Positions 1 to 9,504 of a stretch of DNA of 64,000 nucleotides are shown here, piece after piece (the first letter of the stretch is position 1; the number at the start of each line of letters is the position of its first letter). The position numbers and the translations under genes are program-made. Under the pieces are notes generated by a model that did not search any database, had not been told where the DNA came from, and saw only the letters and a program-made list of their open reading frames with translations. This DNA comes from CAZJOD01 sp964547525 (GTDB lineage: Bacteria; Bacillota; Clostridia; JAAYHZ01): positions 17,452-81,451 of the forward strand of contig CAZJOD010000001.1 of the NCBI GenBank assembly GCA_964547525.1. Direction: 5' to 3'.

Positions 1-1194
1 TATTCCGTTATTATTATATATCCTGACAGTAACAGAATCTCTAAACGCCCCGTCCGCCGTTCCCGTACTTCCTTGAATTGTCACACCCGATTGACCGTTA
101 TCATAAAGGGTTGCTCCACCTGCATCTTGTGGGACGCTTCTCTCAATTTCGGCCTCATCTTGTGGGACGCTTCTCTCTATTTCAGCCTTGTCTGTTAAGA
201 TATCACCTTTATATTCCAATAGGTCGGATGCTTGTGAATCCGTGACTTGAGGTTGTGTGATTTGTGAACCGGGCACACGCGAACCTGCATAATTCTGAGC
301 TTGCGGTTCCACTGAATTCGAACCCGACGAACTCGGATAATCGGGAGGCAGCCTATCCGGTAAAGAATTAGGTACATCATTTTTTTCAGGTTCCCCTTTA
401 TCGTATTGTTCTTTTACATTGTAAATCTTTTCAAAATACTTATCACTTGAATTTTTAATAACAGAATAATAGTTGTAAAATCGAGTTATTTCTTCGGTAT
501 CTGTTATTTCAGCTTTTACACCGGGTCTGTTTGTCACTATTGACCGATTACTATAGTCAAGAAATTGTATTTTCGCTATGTCTTCCGGCTTATTAATTCC
601 GTATAGATTCAAGTAAGCTATAGTATCCTCGTCTTGGTTTCGTATATAACTATCAAACGTATAGAACTTAAACAGCTTATATTCATTGTCTTTTTCAAAG
701 ACAACAACCGCTTCCCCTCCCGCCGGAGTATACTCGTAAACATTACCTCCTTTTAAATTGTTATCCACGCTTGTAACAACAGATCCTATCTTTTGACCTA
801 TGTGGTTTTTATCCAATGTCGCCGGAAAGCCAAATTCTTCTCTTAATGAGTCGTCCAGTATAATATACTGTCTGTTCCCCATCTGAAATTGATCTCTTAA
901 CAAGGCCATATCGGTTCCAATTTCTCTGCCTGTAAGGTCGGTTCCAATTCCTATGTCTCCTCCGGTTCTTCCGTCGTTTATATTATCGGGCTTTTGATTT
1001 ATAGCCATGATTCCCACTGTAATTACAACCGCCAACATAAATGCCGGAATAGCTTTATAACGAACCATACGATCACGAATTTTCCAACTTGACGTATTAA
1101 CTTCACTTTGTAAAACTTTCTCTAACATTCTTTGCTTATCAGCCTCATCGGGTTTTATACTATCAAAAGATCTTTTTATATCATTATTTCTCAT
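1..1194 (-). CDS. Membrane anti-sigma-factor-like protein, partial (C-terminus beyond window edge)
   Basis: The frame is open from an ATG at 1194 to the window edge (398 codons, no stop), so the protein is incomplete. Its start overlaps the stop of the ECF sigma gene as ATGA, which means tight translational coupling. A cytoplasmic region of about 47 residues is followed by one membrane helix (about 48-66) and a long outer region. That region has a Ser/Pro/Gln-rich linker and a perfect in-frame 11-residue tandem duplication (AEIERSVPQD plus E or A). This layout is typical of anti-sigma factors that hold an ECF sigma at the membrane. The role is inferred from topology and coupling; I recognise no named family domain. 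Confidence 0.85.
   Translation of the reverse strand, partial: MRNNDIKRSFDSIKPDEADKQRMLEKVLQSEVNTSSWKIRDRMVRYKAIPAFMLAVVITVGIMAINQKPDNINDGRTGGDIGIGTDLTGREIGTDMALLRDQFQMGNRQYIILDDSLREEFGFPATLDKNHIGQKIGSVVTSVDNNLKGGNVYEYTPAGGEAVVVFEKDNEYKLFKFYTFDSYIRNQDEDTIAYLNLYGINKPEDIAKIQFLDYSNRSIVTNRPGVKAEITDTEEITRFYNYYSVIKNSSDKYFEKIYNVKEQYDKGEPEKNDVPNSLPDRLPPDYPSSSGSNSVEPQAQNYAGSRVPGSQITQPQVTDSQASDLLEYKGDILTDKAEIERSVPQDEAEIERSVPQDAGGATLYDNGQSGVTIQGSTGTADGAFRDSVTVRIYNNNGI
123..188 (-). repeat. Two tandem 33-nt units inside the anti-sigma-like gene
   Basis: Units 123-155 and 156-188 differ at only two of 33 positions. Because 33 is a multiple of three, the repeat stays in frame and duplicates the peptide AEIERSVPQD. 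The near identity suggests a recent slippage duplication in the extracytoplasmic linker. Confidence 0.9.
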
Positions 1195-1685
1195 TGCATT
1201 TCTCCCTCCTGTTTAATTTTTAATAGATTTCTACCGGTACGCAAATGACTTCTAACGGTCGACTCGTTTTTATTTAATATCTTTGCAATTTCCACGGTGG
1301 TATAACCCTCGTAATAATACATGTAAACCACTGTTTTGTATTTTGAGGGAAGCGCCAGAACTTTTTCCAAAATATCACTAACCGTATATTCTGCCTCTTC
1401 TTTAATTACATCATCTGCATGATCAATTGCCACGGTTTTATTCCACCAATGACGAAAATGATCCTTACATAAGTTTGAAGCGGTTTTAATAAGCCATGCT
1501 TTTTCATGTTCTTGACTTTCAAATCGTGTCTGATCTTTAAGAAGCTTTATAAAGGTGTTTTGTACCATATCTTCGGTATCATACCTGTTTTTCATATACA
1601 TAAAGCAAACACGGTAAACGGTATCAACATGGCGGTTATATAATTGTATAAGTTCTCCATTCGTACGAATTGTATTGTTCGGCAC
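1191..1685 (-). CDS. ECF-type RNA polymerase sigma factor (sigma-70 family)
   Basis: The protein of about 164 residues has the two sigma regions of the group IV (ECF) family: region 2 (LYNRHVDTVYRVCFMYMKN, then DTEDMVQNTFIKLL) and a region 4 helix-turn-helix (EGYTTVEIAKILNKNESTVRSHL). I chose the GTG at 1685 because AAAGGGG sits seven bases before it. The frame is also open from a TTG at 1727, but that start has no ribosome site and adds an unlikely hydrophobic leader. The stop overlaps the start of the downstream membrane protein (ATGA), so the pair is probably sigma plus anti-sigma. A consensus sigma-A promoter lies upstream. Its regulon cannot be read from the window. Confidence 0.93.
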   Translation of the reverse strand: MPNNTIRTNGELIQLYNRHVDTVYRVCFMYMKNRYDTEDMVQNTFIKLLKDQTRFESQEHEKAWLIKTASNLCKDHFRHWWNKTVAIDHADDVIKEEAEYTVSDILEKVLALPSKYKTVVYMYYYEGYTTVEIAKILNKNESTVRSHLRTGRNLLKIKQEGEMQ

Positions 1686-1740
1686 TTTTTTATCCCCTTT
1701 CACTAATAATACGATTGGAATCGGCAAAACGTTGAGAAAA

Positions 1741-1769
1741 TTTATAATTTTTTTTAATTATATTGTCAA
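1741..1769 (-). promoter_or_regulatory. Sigma-A promoter of the ECF sigma operon
   Basis: On the minus strand TTGACA (1769-1764) is separated by 17 bases from TATAAA (1746-1741). Transcription would start about 50 bases before the GTG start of the sigma gene. No ECF-type GGAAC motif was seen, so basal expression seems to depend on the housekeeping sigma. Confidence 0.75.
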
Positions 1770-1946
1770 TAATAAATCTTACCCGTAAACGTTTTTTAAA
1801 TTACAGTCTGAAAAACTTTTTAAACTATTGCCGATATATTGATTTGTTTTAATATAAAGATATAAATTACTCAAAATCCACTTGAATTATTGTTATAATA
1901 CTATTATTAACATATAATAAATTCGGTGATTGGAAGGTATTTGATA

Positions 1947-3086
1947 ATGAACGGTAGAGCCAATATTGAAGCTGCATTTTCACATAACGGAACAAACGAA
2001 ATACCTGCTGTTATTTGTTACGAGGGTATATTCATACGGGATCATTGGGACACCCTAATATCATATCCTTGGTGGTATACATACGAACCGGATATAGAAA
2101 AACAAGTTTTATGGAGAACCGAGGCGATAGAAAAAATAGGTCAAGATTGGACGTGTTTACCATATTTTTATTCATATGAAGACATTAAGAACATTAAAAT
2201 ATTTGAACATGATAACAATATATATCTATATGACGAGAGAAAAAAAACTAAGAGGAAATTAGAAAAACCAAAAGTAAGCGGCTGGGGTTCAAAGAGTATT
2301 CATTCGGTTAAACCCGGTCGCTTGGCATGTACTAAAGATGAGATTGACTCTTTGATACCGGTTCCGGACAGGTCGGAAGACGACAACATTATTAAACAAG
2401 GAAAAAACAGTTTGGCTTTGCGTATTAAAAATAAATATGACAAAACTTTATTTCCAATCGTACATGTAGGATCACCCCTTTGGTATTGTTATCAAATATG
2501 GGGGTTTGAGGGTATGATGACAAATATAGCGGATAACCCCGAATTGGTTCGATACGCATGCGACAAATATCTACAATTACGACTGCAGGAAATAAAAAGA
2601 GCTTTTTTATTAGGGGCTAAAGGCATTTGGTTTGAAGAGTGCTTTACCGATATGATAAGTCCTGAAACATTTAAAGAAATAAATGTTCCCGTTATGCGTC
2701 AAATGGTGGATGAAACAAGAAGCTTTAATATGAAAAGTATATATTATTACTGCGGTAATCCCGCTAAAAAATTGGATATGATTTTGTCATGCGGAACCGA
2801 TGCGGTGTCTTTTGAAGAAAGTAAAAAAGGCTTTAAAATAGACATACATGAAATAGTGGAATATGTTAACGGAAGATGTACTGTTTTAGGAAATCTGGAC
2901 TCCTATGAAATCCTGGAAAAAGGAACCGAAGAACAATTAGAAATGGAAATTAAACGCCAGATAAAAGCGGGTATAAAAAACCGGGGTAAATTCATAATGA
3001 GTACAGGCAGCCCTGTTACACCCGAAACAACAATTGCAAGGGTCGGATTGTACTGCGATATGGTACATGAATTCGGAAAGATATAA
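1947..3086 (+). CDS. Uroporphyrinogen decarboxylase (URO-D)-fold protein, corrinoid methyltransferase-like
   Basis: The 379-residue protein has the URO-D fold shared by HemE and the MtaA/MtbA methyltransferases that move methyl groups between corrinoid proteins and a thiol. ATG 1947 is chosen because GGAAGG lies nine bases upstream; the frame also opens at GTG 1926 without a ribosome site. Recognisable segments are the central KGIWFEEC strand region and YYYCGNP followed by GTDAVSFEES near residue 280. In MtaA-type enzymes the equivalent segment is HxCGN and a later Cys completes the zinc site. Here the His is Tyr and the later segment reads STGSPVTPETT, so zinc binding may be altered. No corrinoid protein gene is adjacent. 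The substrate is unknown. Confidence 0.85.
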   Translation: MNGRANIEAAFSHNGTNEIPAVICYEGIFIRDHWDTLISYPWWYTYEPDIEKQVLWRTEAIEKIGQDWTCLPYFYSYEDIKNIKIFEHDNNIYLYDERKKTKRKLEKPKVSGWGSKSIHSVKPGRLACTKDEIDSLIPVPDRSEDDNIIKQGKNSLALRIKNKYDKTLFPIVHVGSPLWYCYQIWGFEGMMTNIADNPELVRYACDKYLQLRLQEIKRAFLLGAKGIWFEECFTDMISPETFKEINVPVMRQMVDETRSFNMKSIYYYCGNPAKKLDMILSCGTDAVSFEESKKGFKIDIHEIVEYVNGRCTVLGNLDSYEILEKGTEEQLEMEIKRQIKAGIKNRGKFIMSTGSPVTPETTIARVGLYCDMVHEFGKI

Positions 3087-3142
3087 AAATTTGATATTCT
3101 ATTATTTTTGCAATAAATCAATATTTAACAGTAGATAAAAAT

Positions 3143-3204
3143 AAGCTATGAAAGACTCTTGCGCAATGCTATCATTCGACATATGAGACTTCATAGCTTT
3201 TAAC
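3143..3204. terminator. Hairpin between convergent genes, probable bidirectional terminator
   Basis: AAGCTATGAA(A)GACTC at 3143-3158 pairs with GAGACTTCATAGCTT at 3185-3199 around a 26-base loop. T-rich tracts follow on the plus strand and, as TTATTTTTATC, on the minus strand. It lies between the convergent URO-D and heparinase-like genes and could end both transcripts. Confidence 0.6.
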
Positions 3205-3288
3205 ATTATTTTATAAATACAAGTATCTATACCAGGTACAATTACATTCTATGTGCGTTATATTTATATTTTTTTAACAACCAAACAA

Positions 3289-5916
3289 TTAGCTTACTGT
3301 AAGGTGTTTAACCGCTACCGGCTTCCAAATAATTTCGTGAGGTCCTTTATATGATTGTTTCGGAAAACATGTATCATAGCTAGTTTTTTCAGCAACATCA
3401 TATGTAAATCCGATATGATCGGATACAAGAATTTGTGTACAATCATTTTTACGGGTAACCTTTTTAACTTTAAGACCACGAATTCTTAAATCTCTTTTTA
3501 TTAAAACAATCTCACCCGGTTGCGGATTCAAGTCTTTATTAGGGTCAGATACTATAACAATACCTTCGAAATCGTTGTTTGAAACATCTATAAGTTCAAA
3601 ACTTTGAGATTCACCGGATTTTATACAAAAATCACCGTAACAAATTGAACCGCATACTACCTGCACAGATAAAATATTACCGCCTTCAAACCTTATAAAA
3701 CCGTATTGTCCTTTTACTATAAGAGTATCGTTTGCAATTTCTATACTTTCTTCTTTTCCCGCGTTATAAAAAATTAAGTCCATATAATCATCCCATTCGA
3801 CAGATAAAATTATACAATTATTTTCTTTTTTTAAAACGGATGTTTTTTTAATTTTAGAATTTCGTACATATGGCTCTATGACTGATAAAAACGTCGACCC
3901 GTCATATTCGGGTGTTCGTCTTAGCATCGCAAACTTCCTTCTATATAAATCCAATAATTGATCGTCATTTCTTCCTTGTCTTACCGAAGGATTTTCACCC
4001 ACATACAAGCGGTCACTCTCAATAGTATTTATATGAACTTTTAAACCTAATTCACTTTCGTAATTATTGATTTTTTGTGTGTCGTTTTTTGAACCTACCG
4101 CCTTTCCGGTATATTGATAATCTATATTCGTCCATCCGGTTTTTAACTCCTCCGCCAAGCGAATATTACATAAGAAGCCGTATGCGTAGCCGGTTTTTCT
4201 GCAATCCATTACATCGTTCTCTCCTTTAGGCGGTATGAACACAACTCCATCAGGTAACAGACTTTCTACCGGTGTAAAATCAACTTGCCGTCGGTTTTCG
4301 GTCACATATATTTGCTGTTGTGCCAAACAATCCCCATGTAAAAAATAATCGTGTTGTGATCCTCCCTTTACACAGAATCGGTCAATAATATAAAAATCAT
4401 CTTGTGACATTTGAATTCGTGCCAAAGTACGGTTGTATGTTTTTGCACACTTTGGATAAACCTCCGGGTTGTCAACGCTTACAATTTGAAAAACAGGATT
4501 TGAACAGTTTAAAAATGACAGATTACCGTCTGTAGGTTCATTAAGACTTCCACCGGCTTGATTTTCACAATCGACAACAACAGTATTATGTGCCGCGGTA
4601 GATAACGTCCAACCACGATATTTAGTATGAGTATAACCGATATCCGAAAGAGGTTCACGCCCGTGAGCCGATACCATTAAAGACAGTCCGTCCATATGTT
4701 GATGACCATATCCTCCACTCCATGTAAGGTCGGCTCTTCCTACGGTTTTACCTTTACCCGCCGTAAGACATACATGCCCTAGCGCAGGTAACAAAAAAGA
4801 ATCTTCTTTGTAATCATCGGACACGACAGGATAAGGATACGACTCAAATCCCCACGAATCATGCAATGTCAATCTTTCTCCATATGGAAAACGAAGTAAA
4901 TCCAAAGCTTTCATCGCCCTTACCATAACCGGAAACTTCTCTTCCACAGGTTGTCCGTCTAAAAATACATCATCTTCTCCCGGTATATATTCAACCGGAT
5001 CTTTCCAATCTCCTACAGCTTTACATACCTTAAGAATGCCGTGAACTGTTTGAGCCATATAATCCGGACTACCTTCACACCAAACACCGTCTGAAAAAAA
5101 TCCTTTAGCCAGTATTTCGTGCATACCCGGAAACGGGTAATGTATGTATTTTAAATCTTTTAAGATTGTTCCCAGCTTTGCCACCGCAGACCATAAGTAC
5201 GGATGCATGTTGCCAAGTTGTGTCTTTTGAGCGATCAAGTGATCGGCATTGTCACGGAAAAACCATTCTATTTTTGCTTTTGCATTATCATTTATTTCCT
5301 TGTCGACAGTCTCCCAAAAAGATCCTTGAATCAATATACCATATGCGGTTATAAGCCTGTCGGATAAATCGGTGAATCCCCACCAATTCCACCTGGCCGT
5401 TCTATATCCTTCACGACATTTTTCAGGTGGTACATAACCTTGTTCCCATATCTTTTGACGAAACGGATAATCAAAATGCCAACAATAATCAGGCCAAACC
5501 TGTGCGAAGCGATACATCATTTTTATAGCCTTTTTCGCATAATCGGCAGTACCTGTTTCTTGCCACTTTTGTGCAAGTTCCAAAATTAAATTTTCACAAA
5601 AGACTCTTTTATTATATTCTCTTGCGGCGGAAAAATAGTACCGATAACCGTCACTATTCTCATAATAAGAATAAGTTATCGTATTCCCACCGGGAGTTAA
5701 GACTACCTGAACTTTATTGTCAGGATATTTTTCATTAGGATATTTCATGCCACAATATTGACAACTTACCGATTCGGGATCTTTCGGAGACCAATTTTTA
5801 AGTTGATTTTCCTGCAGCCCACCCGTACAATTCGGACAACTGACAAAATACAGACCCGTTACTCTCGGCACCAAGTTAAGAAGTTCACCTTCAGACAAGT
5901 GTATCCATTCACTCAT
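3289..5916 (-). CDS. Heparinase II/III-family polysaccharide lyase-like protein
   Basis: The protein has 875 residues from the ATG at 5916, which is preceded by GGAGGT with six-base spacing; an upstream in-frame start at 6000 lacks a ribosome site. The order is a zinc-ribbon-like N-terminus (SCPNC, then SCQYC about 40 residues later), an alpha/alpha toroid with Trp-rich segments, then the heparinase II/III beta-sheet domain marked by GGYGHQHMDGLSL around residue 400, with the family's conserved histidines. These enzymes cleave uronate-containing polysaccharides by beta-elimination. No signal peptide is visible, so it may act on imported oligosaccharides. The amidohydrolase upstream could process products, but a MITE copy lies between them. 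Exact substrate unknown. Confidence 0.88.
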   Translation of the reverse strand: MSEWIHLSEGELLNLVPRVTGLYFVSCPNCTGGLQENQLKNWSPKDPESVSCQYCGMKYPNEKYPDNKVQVVLTPGGNTITYSYYENSDGYRYYFSAAREYNKRVFCENLILELAQKWQETGTADYAKKAIKMMYRFAQVWPDYCWHFDYPFRQKIWEQGYVPPEKCREGYRTARWNWWGFTDLSDRLITAYGILIQGSFWETVDKEINDNAKAKIEWFFRDNADHLIAQKTQLGNMHPYLWSAVAKLGTILKDLKYIHYPFPGMHEILAKGFFSDGVWCEGSPDYMAQTVHGILKVCKAVGDWKDPVEYIPGEDDVFLDGQPVEEKFPVMVRAMKALDLLRFPYGERLTLHDSWGFESYPYPVVSDDYKEDSFLLPALGHVCLTAGKGKTVGRADLTWSGGYGHQHMDGLSLMVSAHGREPLSDIGYTHTKYRGWTLSTAAHNTVVVDCENQAGGSLNEPTDGNLSFLNCSNPVFQIVSVDNPEVYPKCAKTYNRTLARIQMSQDDFYIIDRFCVKGGSQHDYFLHGDCLAQQQIYVTENRRQVDFTPVESLLPDGVVFIPPKGENDVMDCRKTGYAYGFLCNIRLAEELKTGWTNIDYQYTGKAVGSKNDTQKINNYESELGLKVHINTIESDRLYVGENPSVRQGRNDDQLLDLYRRKFAMLRRTPEYDGSTFLSVIEPYVRNSKIKKTSVLKKENNCIILSVEWDDYMDLIFYNAGKEESIEIANDTLIVKGQYGFIRFEGGNILSVQVVCGSICYGDFCIKSGESQSFELIDVSNNDFEGIVIVSDPNKDLNPQPGEIVLIKRDLRIRGLKVKKVTRKNDCTQILVSDHIGFTYDVAEKTSYDTCFPKQSYKGPHEIIWKPVAVKHLTVS

Positions 5917-6031
5917 GATTTTACCTCCGTTATTAAACCCCACAAAACAACTCGTGTTTTCAAAGCTTTTTGATATTATATCATAGACATTATAAAACAC
6001 GAGTTAACAGCAGCTTTTTTTATTAAATTAT

Positions 6032-6184
6032 AATATAATTCAATTGCAATAACTTTATTTTATTAAAATAAACGAACGAACATTTTTCCGGAGTGCCCTA
6101 TGCCGCGACATTGAAAATCAAATCAAACCGTATTGATTTCAACGACAGTTCACAGTAAGTGAGTAATTGCAGTAAAATCATAAT
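6032..6184. repeat. MITE-like element copy A
   Basis: The left end (TATAATTCAATTGCAATAAC) and the right end (GTAAGTGAGTAATTGCAGTA then AAATCATA) match the other copies. It shares the internal words AAACGAACGAACAT and GTTCACAGTAAGTGAG with the copy at 19051. It lies between the minus-strand amidohydrolase and heparinase-like genes. Confidence 0.7.
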
Positions 6185-6191
6185 ATTTAAA

Positions 6192-7483
6192 TTATTTTAA
6201 TTTAAAGAATTCAATCGGATTGTCATATAACATTCTTTTGGCAATATCTAAAGCTTCATTTTTGCTTATATAACCTTTCTCCACTTTATTAGACAAAGCC
6301 AGTGATATGTTTTCGAGAGCGATTTTCAAANNNNNNNNNNCCCGTATACTCCTTCAACAAAGCCGTAATCTCCTCCGAAACCAAAAATTTTATTCATCGG
6401 TACTGTGTCGACAAGTTCTTCTATAAACCTAACGGTGTATTCTCTTGATATAATGTGAGACCAGCAAAGATCTACGTAAACATTCCTGAAATTTTTGGCA
6501 ATTGCACACAATTCACCTGCATAAGGATATCCCGCATGGAATATATCAAACCTGGCGTTAGGATAATCGATAAATATATTTGTAAGATTAACAGGATTTG
6601 AATTTGTTATATAATTCCCGTTGCCTTCTTGAAGCCCGGTATGAATTTGAACAGGCAGTTGCTGTTCCGCGGCAGCCTGTATTACCGTATGCATTAAGTA
6701 ATCTTCCAAAGGTTTCGTACCAATATCCACAGGACTGAATAAATACCATTCATGGAAGTCTTTAGCCGTTAATATTTTATTAAAAATACGGTCCGCATCG
6801 CTAAATGCGGTTCTTTCATATTTTAATGTCCTTTGATAAGCCAGTCCGGTTTTTAAACACACAACATTGGAATTGGTCTTAAATTCCTGCACTTTCGATC
6901 TTATAAGATCAGTCCAATCGGACAGATTATTAATAGATATGTTGTTTTGCCGTTCAGCTCTTAGTATCGCATCTCTTGAGTTAAACCTTATGTAATTATC
7001 CAACCTGAAAGCCGATCTGAAAAATTCACGATCACAATTAACATCGCTGTCCAAAATACTGACTTCAATGTTACATAATTGTTTTAAAACATGATGATAT
7101 AAGCCTTTTTTATTTTGTTTCTTAATTTCTTTATCAATTTCTTTATATGTTTCGTCATTTATATCATCAATACCGTAAATACCTTTTGTACCAATGATCA
7201 AAGCCTTGCAATAAGTGGTATTCTTAGCTTTTTCCCAATATGGTTTGAAAACCTCCCACTTTTTTTCAATATCCGTTGAGTTTCCGGTTAAATATTTTAA
7301 TTCGTCATTATTCATCCCCGCGGATATTAAATCACAAGAAGCATATTGAACCAAATATGTGTTAAACATATCCACATAACGGTGCAAACGTGAATTTTCA
7401 CTTTCAAGGTGCTCATGAGTATCTATTACCTTCATATTCCCTATATAATCTAATAACTCTTGGTAAAAAATTTTCACATTCAT
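6192..7483 (-). CDS. Amidohydrolase (TIM-barrel metal hydrolase), interrupted by an assembly gap
   Basis: The first 381 residues (7483-6341) carry the amidohydrolase-2 type metal motifs: DTHEH near residue 20, IHTG, FHAGYP and GFGGDYG. After ten N, an open frame of 45 codons (6329-6195, ending EFFKLK with stop at 6192) looks like the natural C-terminus. The two parts are in different frames across exactly ten N, so the N run is a placeholder of the wrong length, not a frameshift in the organism. The start has GGGAGGT just upstream. The next gene upstream (7494-8282) stops ten bases before, so the two amidohydrolases form an operon. Uronate isomerase-like or lactonase activities are possible; the substrate is not known. 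Confidence 0.82.
6331..6340. other. Assembly gap (ten N)
   Basis: Ten N interrupt the amidohydrolase gene. Reading frames on the two sides do not join at this length. A true missing length of two modulo three would restore the frame. Confidence 0.98.
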
Positions 7484-7493
7484 AATAACCTCC

Positions 7494-8282
7494 CTATATT
7501 TTCAATAGCTTCTTTGCATTCTCGCAAGCTATTAAATTAAACTTGTCTTCACCTAATTCTAACGATTTAATATTATTTACTTCAACCGTTTGGTCTGTCC
7601 AAGGAGAATCGGTTCCGAAAAGTATTTTATCGGTACCATGATCTTTTATCATTTTTGTCATAATATTGTTTCCCATGTAATCATATGAATATGACGTATC
7701 AAAATAGACATCTTTTCCTACAAGATATCTGAAAACATCCTCCGTACACATGTACCCTCCCATGTGAGCGGCAATTATAGTTGAACCCGGAAAACTTTCG
7801 ATGACATTACTTAACCTTTTCGGAGTGCAATGTACCGGTTCGGGCATACCTATGTCTATACCGGCATGAAAAATTACAATTAAACCGTTTAAAAACAATT
7901 CTTCATAAATGGGAAACAACTTAGGTTCATCAACAAAAAAATCCTGGTAATCCGGGTGTAACTTTACACCTTTTACACCATTGTACGCTAATTTTTTAAT
8001 TTCACTTTTCCACGGAATATAATCAGGATGAATGGTGCCGAAGCTTATTATTTTTTCATCACATATTTCCGTGGCCCAACGATTTATACTTTCGGTCTGC
8101 TCCGGTTTAGTCGCTATAGGTTGAATAACACTTTTATCTATCCCTGCTTCTTTCATAGACCTTTTTAAATCTTTTATAGTCCCGTCGGTATGTGCTTTTA
8201 TTCCCCCTTTGTTTGTTAATATGGAGACGGCTCTGTTTGCCAAATTATCCGGAAAACAATGTGCATGTATATCGATAATCAT
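7494..8282 (-). CDS. Amidohydrolase family protein (amidohydrolase-2 type)
   Basis: This is a 262-residue TIM-barrel metal hydrolase. Visible motifs are DIHAHCF at the N-terminus (HxH), KGVKLHPDYQ, IFHAG, AAHMGG and FGTDSPW (late Asp). Together they match the PF04909 family of decarboxylases and lactone or amide hydrolases. ATG 8282 is chosen because GAAAGGTG lies before it; a GTG four codons earlier would overlap that site. It is the first gene of a two-gene operon, with the next amidohydrolase starting ten bases after its stop, and it is divergent from the TIR-domain gene. Probably cytoplasmic; substrate unknown. Confidence 0.9.
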   Translation of the reverse strand: MIIDIHAHCFPDNLANRAVSILTNKGGIKAHTDGTIKDLKRSMKEAGIDKSVIQPIATKPEQTESINRWATEICDEKIISFGTIHPDYIPWKSEIKKLAYNGVKGVKLHPDYQDFFVDEPKLFPIYEELFLNGLIVIFHAGIDIGMPEPVHCTPKRLSNVIESFPGSTIIAAHMGGYMCTEDVFRYLVGKDVYFDTSYSYDYMGNNIMTKMIKDHGTDKILFGTDSPWTDQTVEVNNIKSLELGEDKFNLIACENAKKLLKI

Positions 8283-8473
8283 ATATCCGTTCACCTTTCA
8301 TATCTATCATTTAAATTCCCCATACTTATTGTCTTAGTAATAATATCAAAACTATACTCACATTATATAACTTTAGTAAAAAGAGAGCAATTTATTTGAT
8401 TTTTTTCTTTTTATTTCATTTGCCATATTGTGATATAATATAGAAAATGCAAGTAAAAAGGCGGAGCAAATAC

Positions 8474-9502
8474 ATGAATGACTACAGAATTTTCATTAGC
8501 TATTCTCATAAAGATATACATATAGTTGAAAAAATCGTTAATATTTTAAAAAATAACGGATTAACACCTATGTGGGATAAAAACTTTGCTTTCGGATACG
8601 GTTTTCACGAACAAATCCAATCGTTTATAGCTCATGCTCATGTATTTATGCCTGTTATAACATCGGCGTCAAGCCGCAGAGGTTGGGTTCATCAGGAAAT
8701 AGGATATGCAATGGCTTTAAACATACCGGTTTTACCCGTAACATTAGGACAGCTACCGGGTGAAATGATTCAGCAGCTTCAAGCCGTATTTTTAGGAGCC
8801 GACCTTGAAAACGCGGAAAATCTTTTAAATAGAGAGGTTTTTGAAAGTTTGATCGATAATTACAGCAGTGCATCCAAAGCATTATATCAATGCGCCGGTT
8901 TGTCGGAAGATCGTGCCATATTAATGGCACAATACGCCAACAGCATTATAAAGCTTCGAACTTACGGTCATGTCAGGCAAAAAGGCGGTTTAAGCTCCTT
9001 TCATATACCCGATAAAGTTATAAGCGACCCGGTATGGAAAATGCGTTATAACGGTCGTACCGTTAGTGAGTATCACTGCAAATGCCAATTTGAAGAAAGA
9101 CAGGCCCTTGAAAAACATGCGTCTGTAGCCGGATGCAGCCTTATAATCAATCCTAAAGTTATAACCGATAATTTTGATAAAGTAGCACAAAAAGCACGGT
9201 TCAATACATTCATAGATTTTTTAAACAATATGCCTGATGAAAAAGTTATGGTGGCGATAAATAACGAAATGCAAATGGAAGAGAGCATAACTATGGTAGG
9301 AGACTGGTTTGCGGCGGAAGCAGTCTCCCGGTCTATAACGCAAGGTTACAGACAGACCATTTTTACTCGTCATGCTCCCGGAATGAATAAAAGAGTAGAG
9401 ATGTTTGACAGGGAACTCGAAGAGCTTATACGCAAATCCGGTTGGACCCCCGAAACATCAAAACACAGAGCAATTGAAACATTATCCGATATAATGTCCT
9501 AA
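8474..9502 (+). CDS. TIR-domain protein with uncharacterised C-terminal domain
   Basis: The 342-residue protein starts with a TIR-like fold: YRIFISYSHKD at residues 4-14, then WDKNFAFGYGF, FMPVITSAS and WVHQEIGYAMA, where E75 sits where the catalytic glutamate of NAD-cleaving TIR domains is expected. The rest (about 165-342) is not a family I recognise; it contains GDWFAAEAVSRSI and FTRHAPGMNKRVEMFD and may be a sensor or ligand-binding part. ATG 8474 has GGAG seven bases upstream. No cyclase, Sir2 or STING-like partner is next to it. Bacterial TIR proteins often act in antiviral NAD depletion; that role here is inference. Its stop lies two bases from the stop of the convergent gene. Confidence 0.85.
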   Translation: MNDYRIFISYSHKDIHIVEKIVNILKNNGLTPMWDKNFAFGYGFHEQIQSFIAHAHVFMPVITSASSRRGWVHQEIGYAMALNIPVLPVTLGQLPGEMIQQLQAVFLGADLENAENLLNREVFESLIDNYSSASKALYQCAGLSEDRAILMAQYANSIIKLRTYGHVRQKGGLSSFHIPDKVISDPVWKMRYNGRTVSEYHCKCQFEERQALEKHASVAGCSLIINPKVITDNFDKVAQKARFNTFIDFLNNMPDEKVMVAINNEMQMEESITMVGDWFAAEAVSRSITQGYRQTIFTRHAPGMNKRVEMFDRELEELIRKSGWTPETSKHRAIETLSDIMS

Positions 9503-9504
9503 GC

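Noticed and set aside
2903..3121. 72-codon minus-strand frame over the URO-D gene end
   Set aside because: It lies opposite a well-supported family gene, has no ribosome site and no recognisable motif; a shadow frame.
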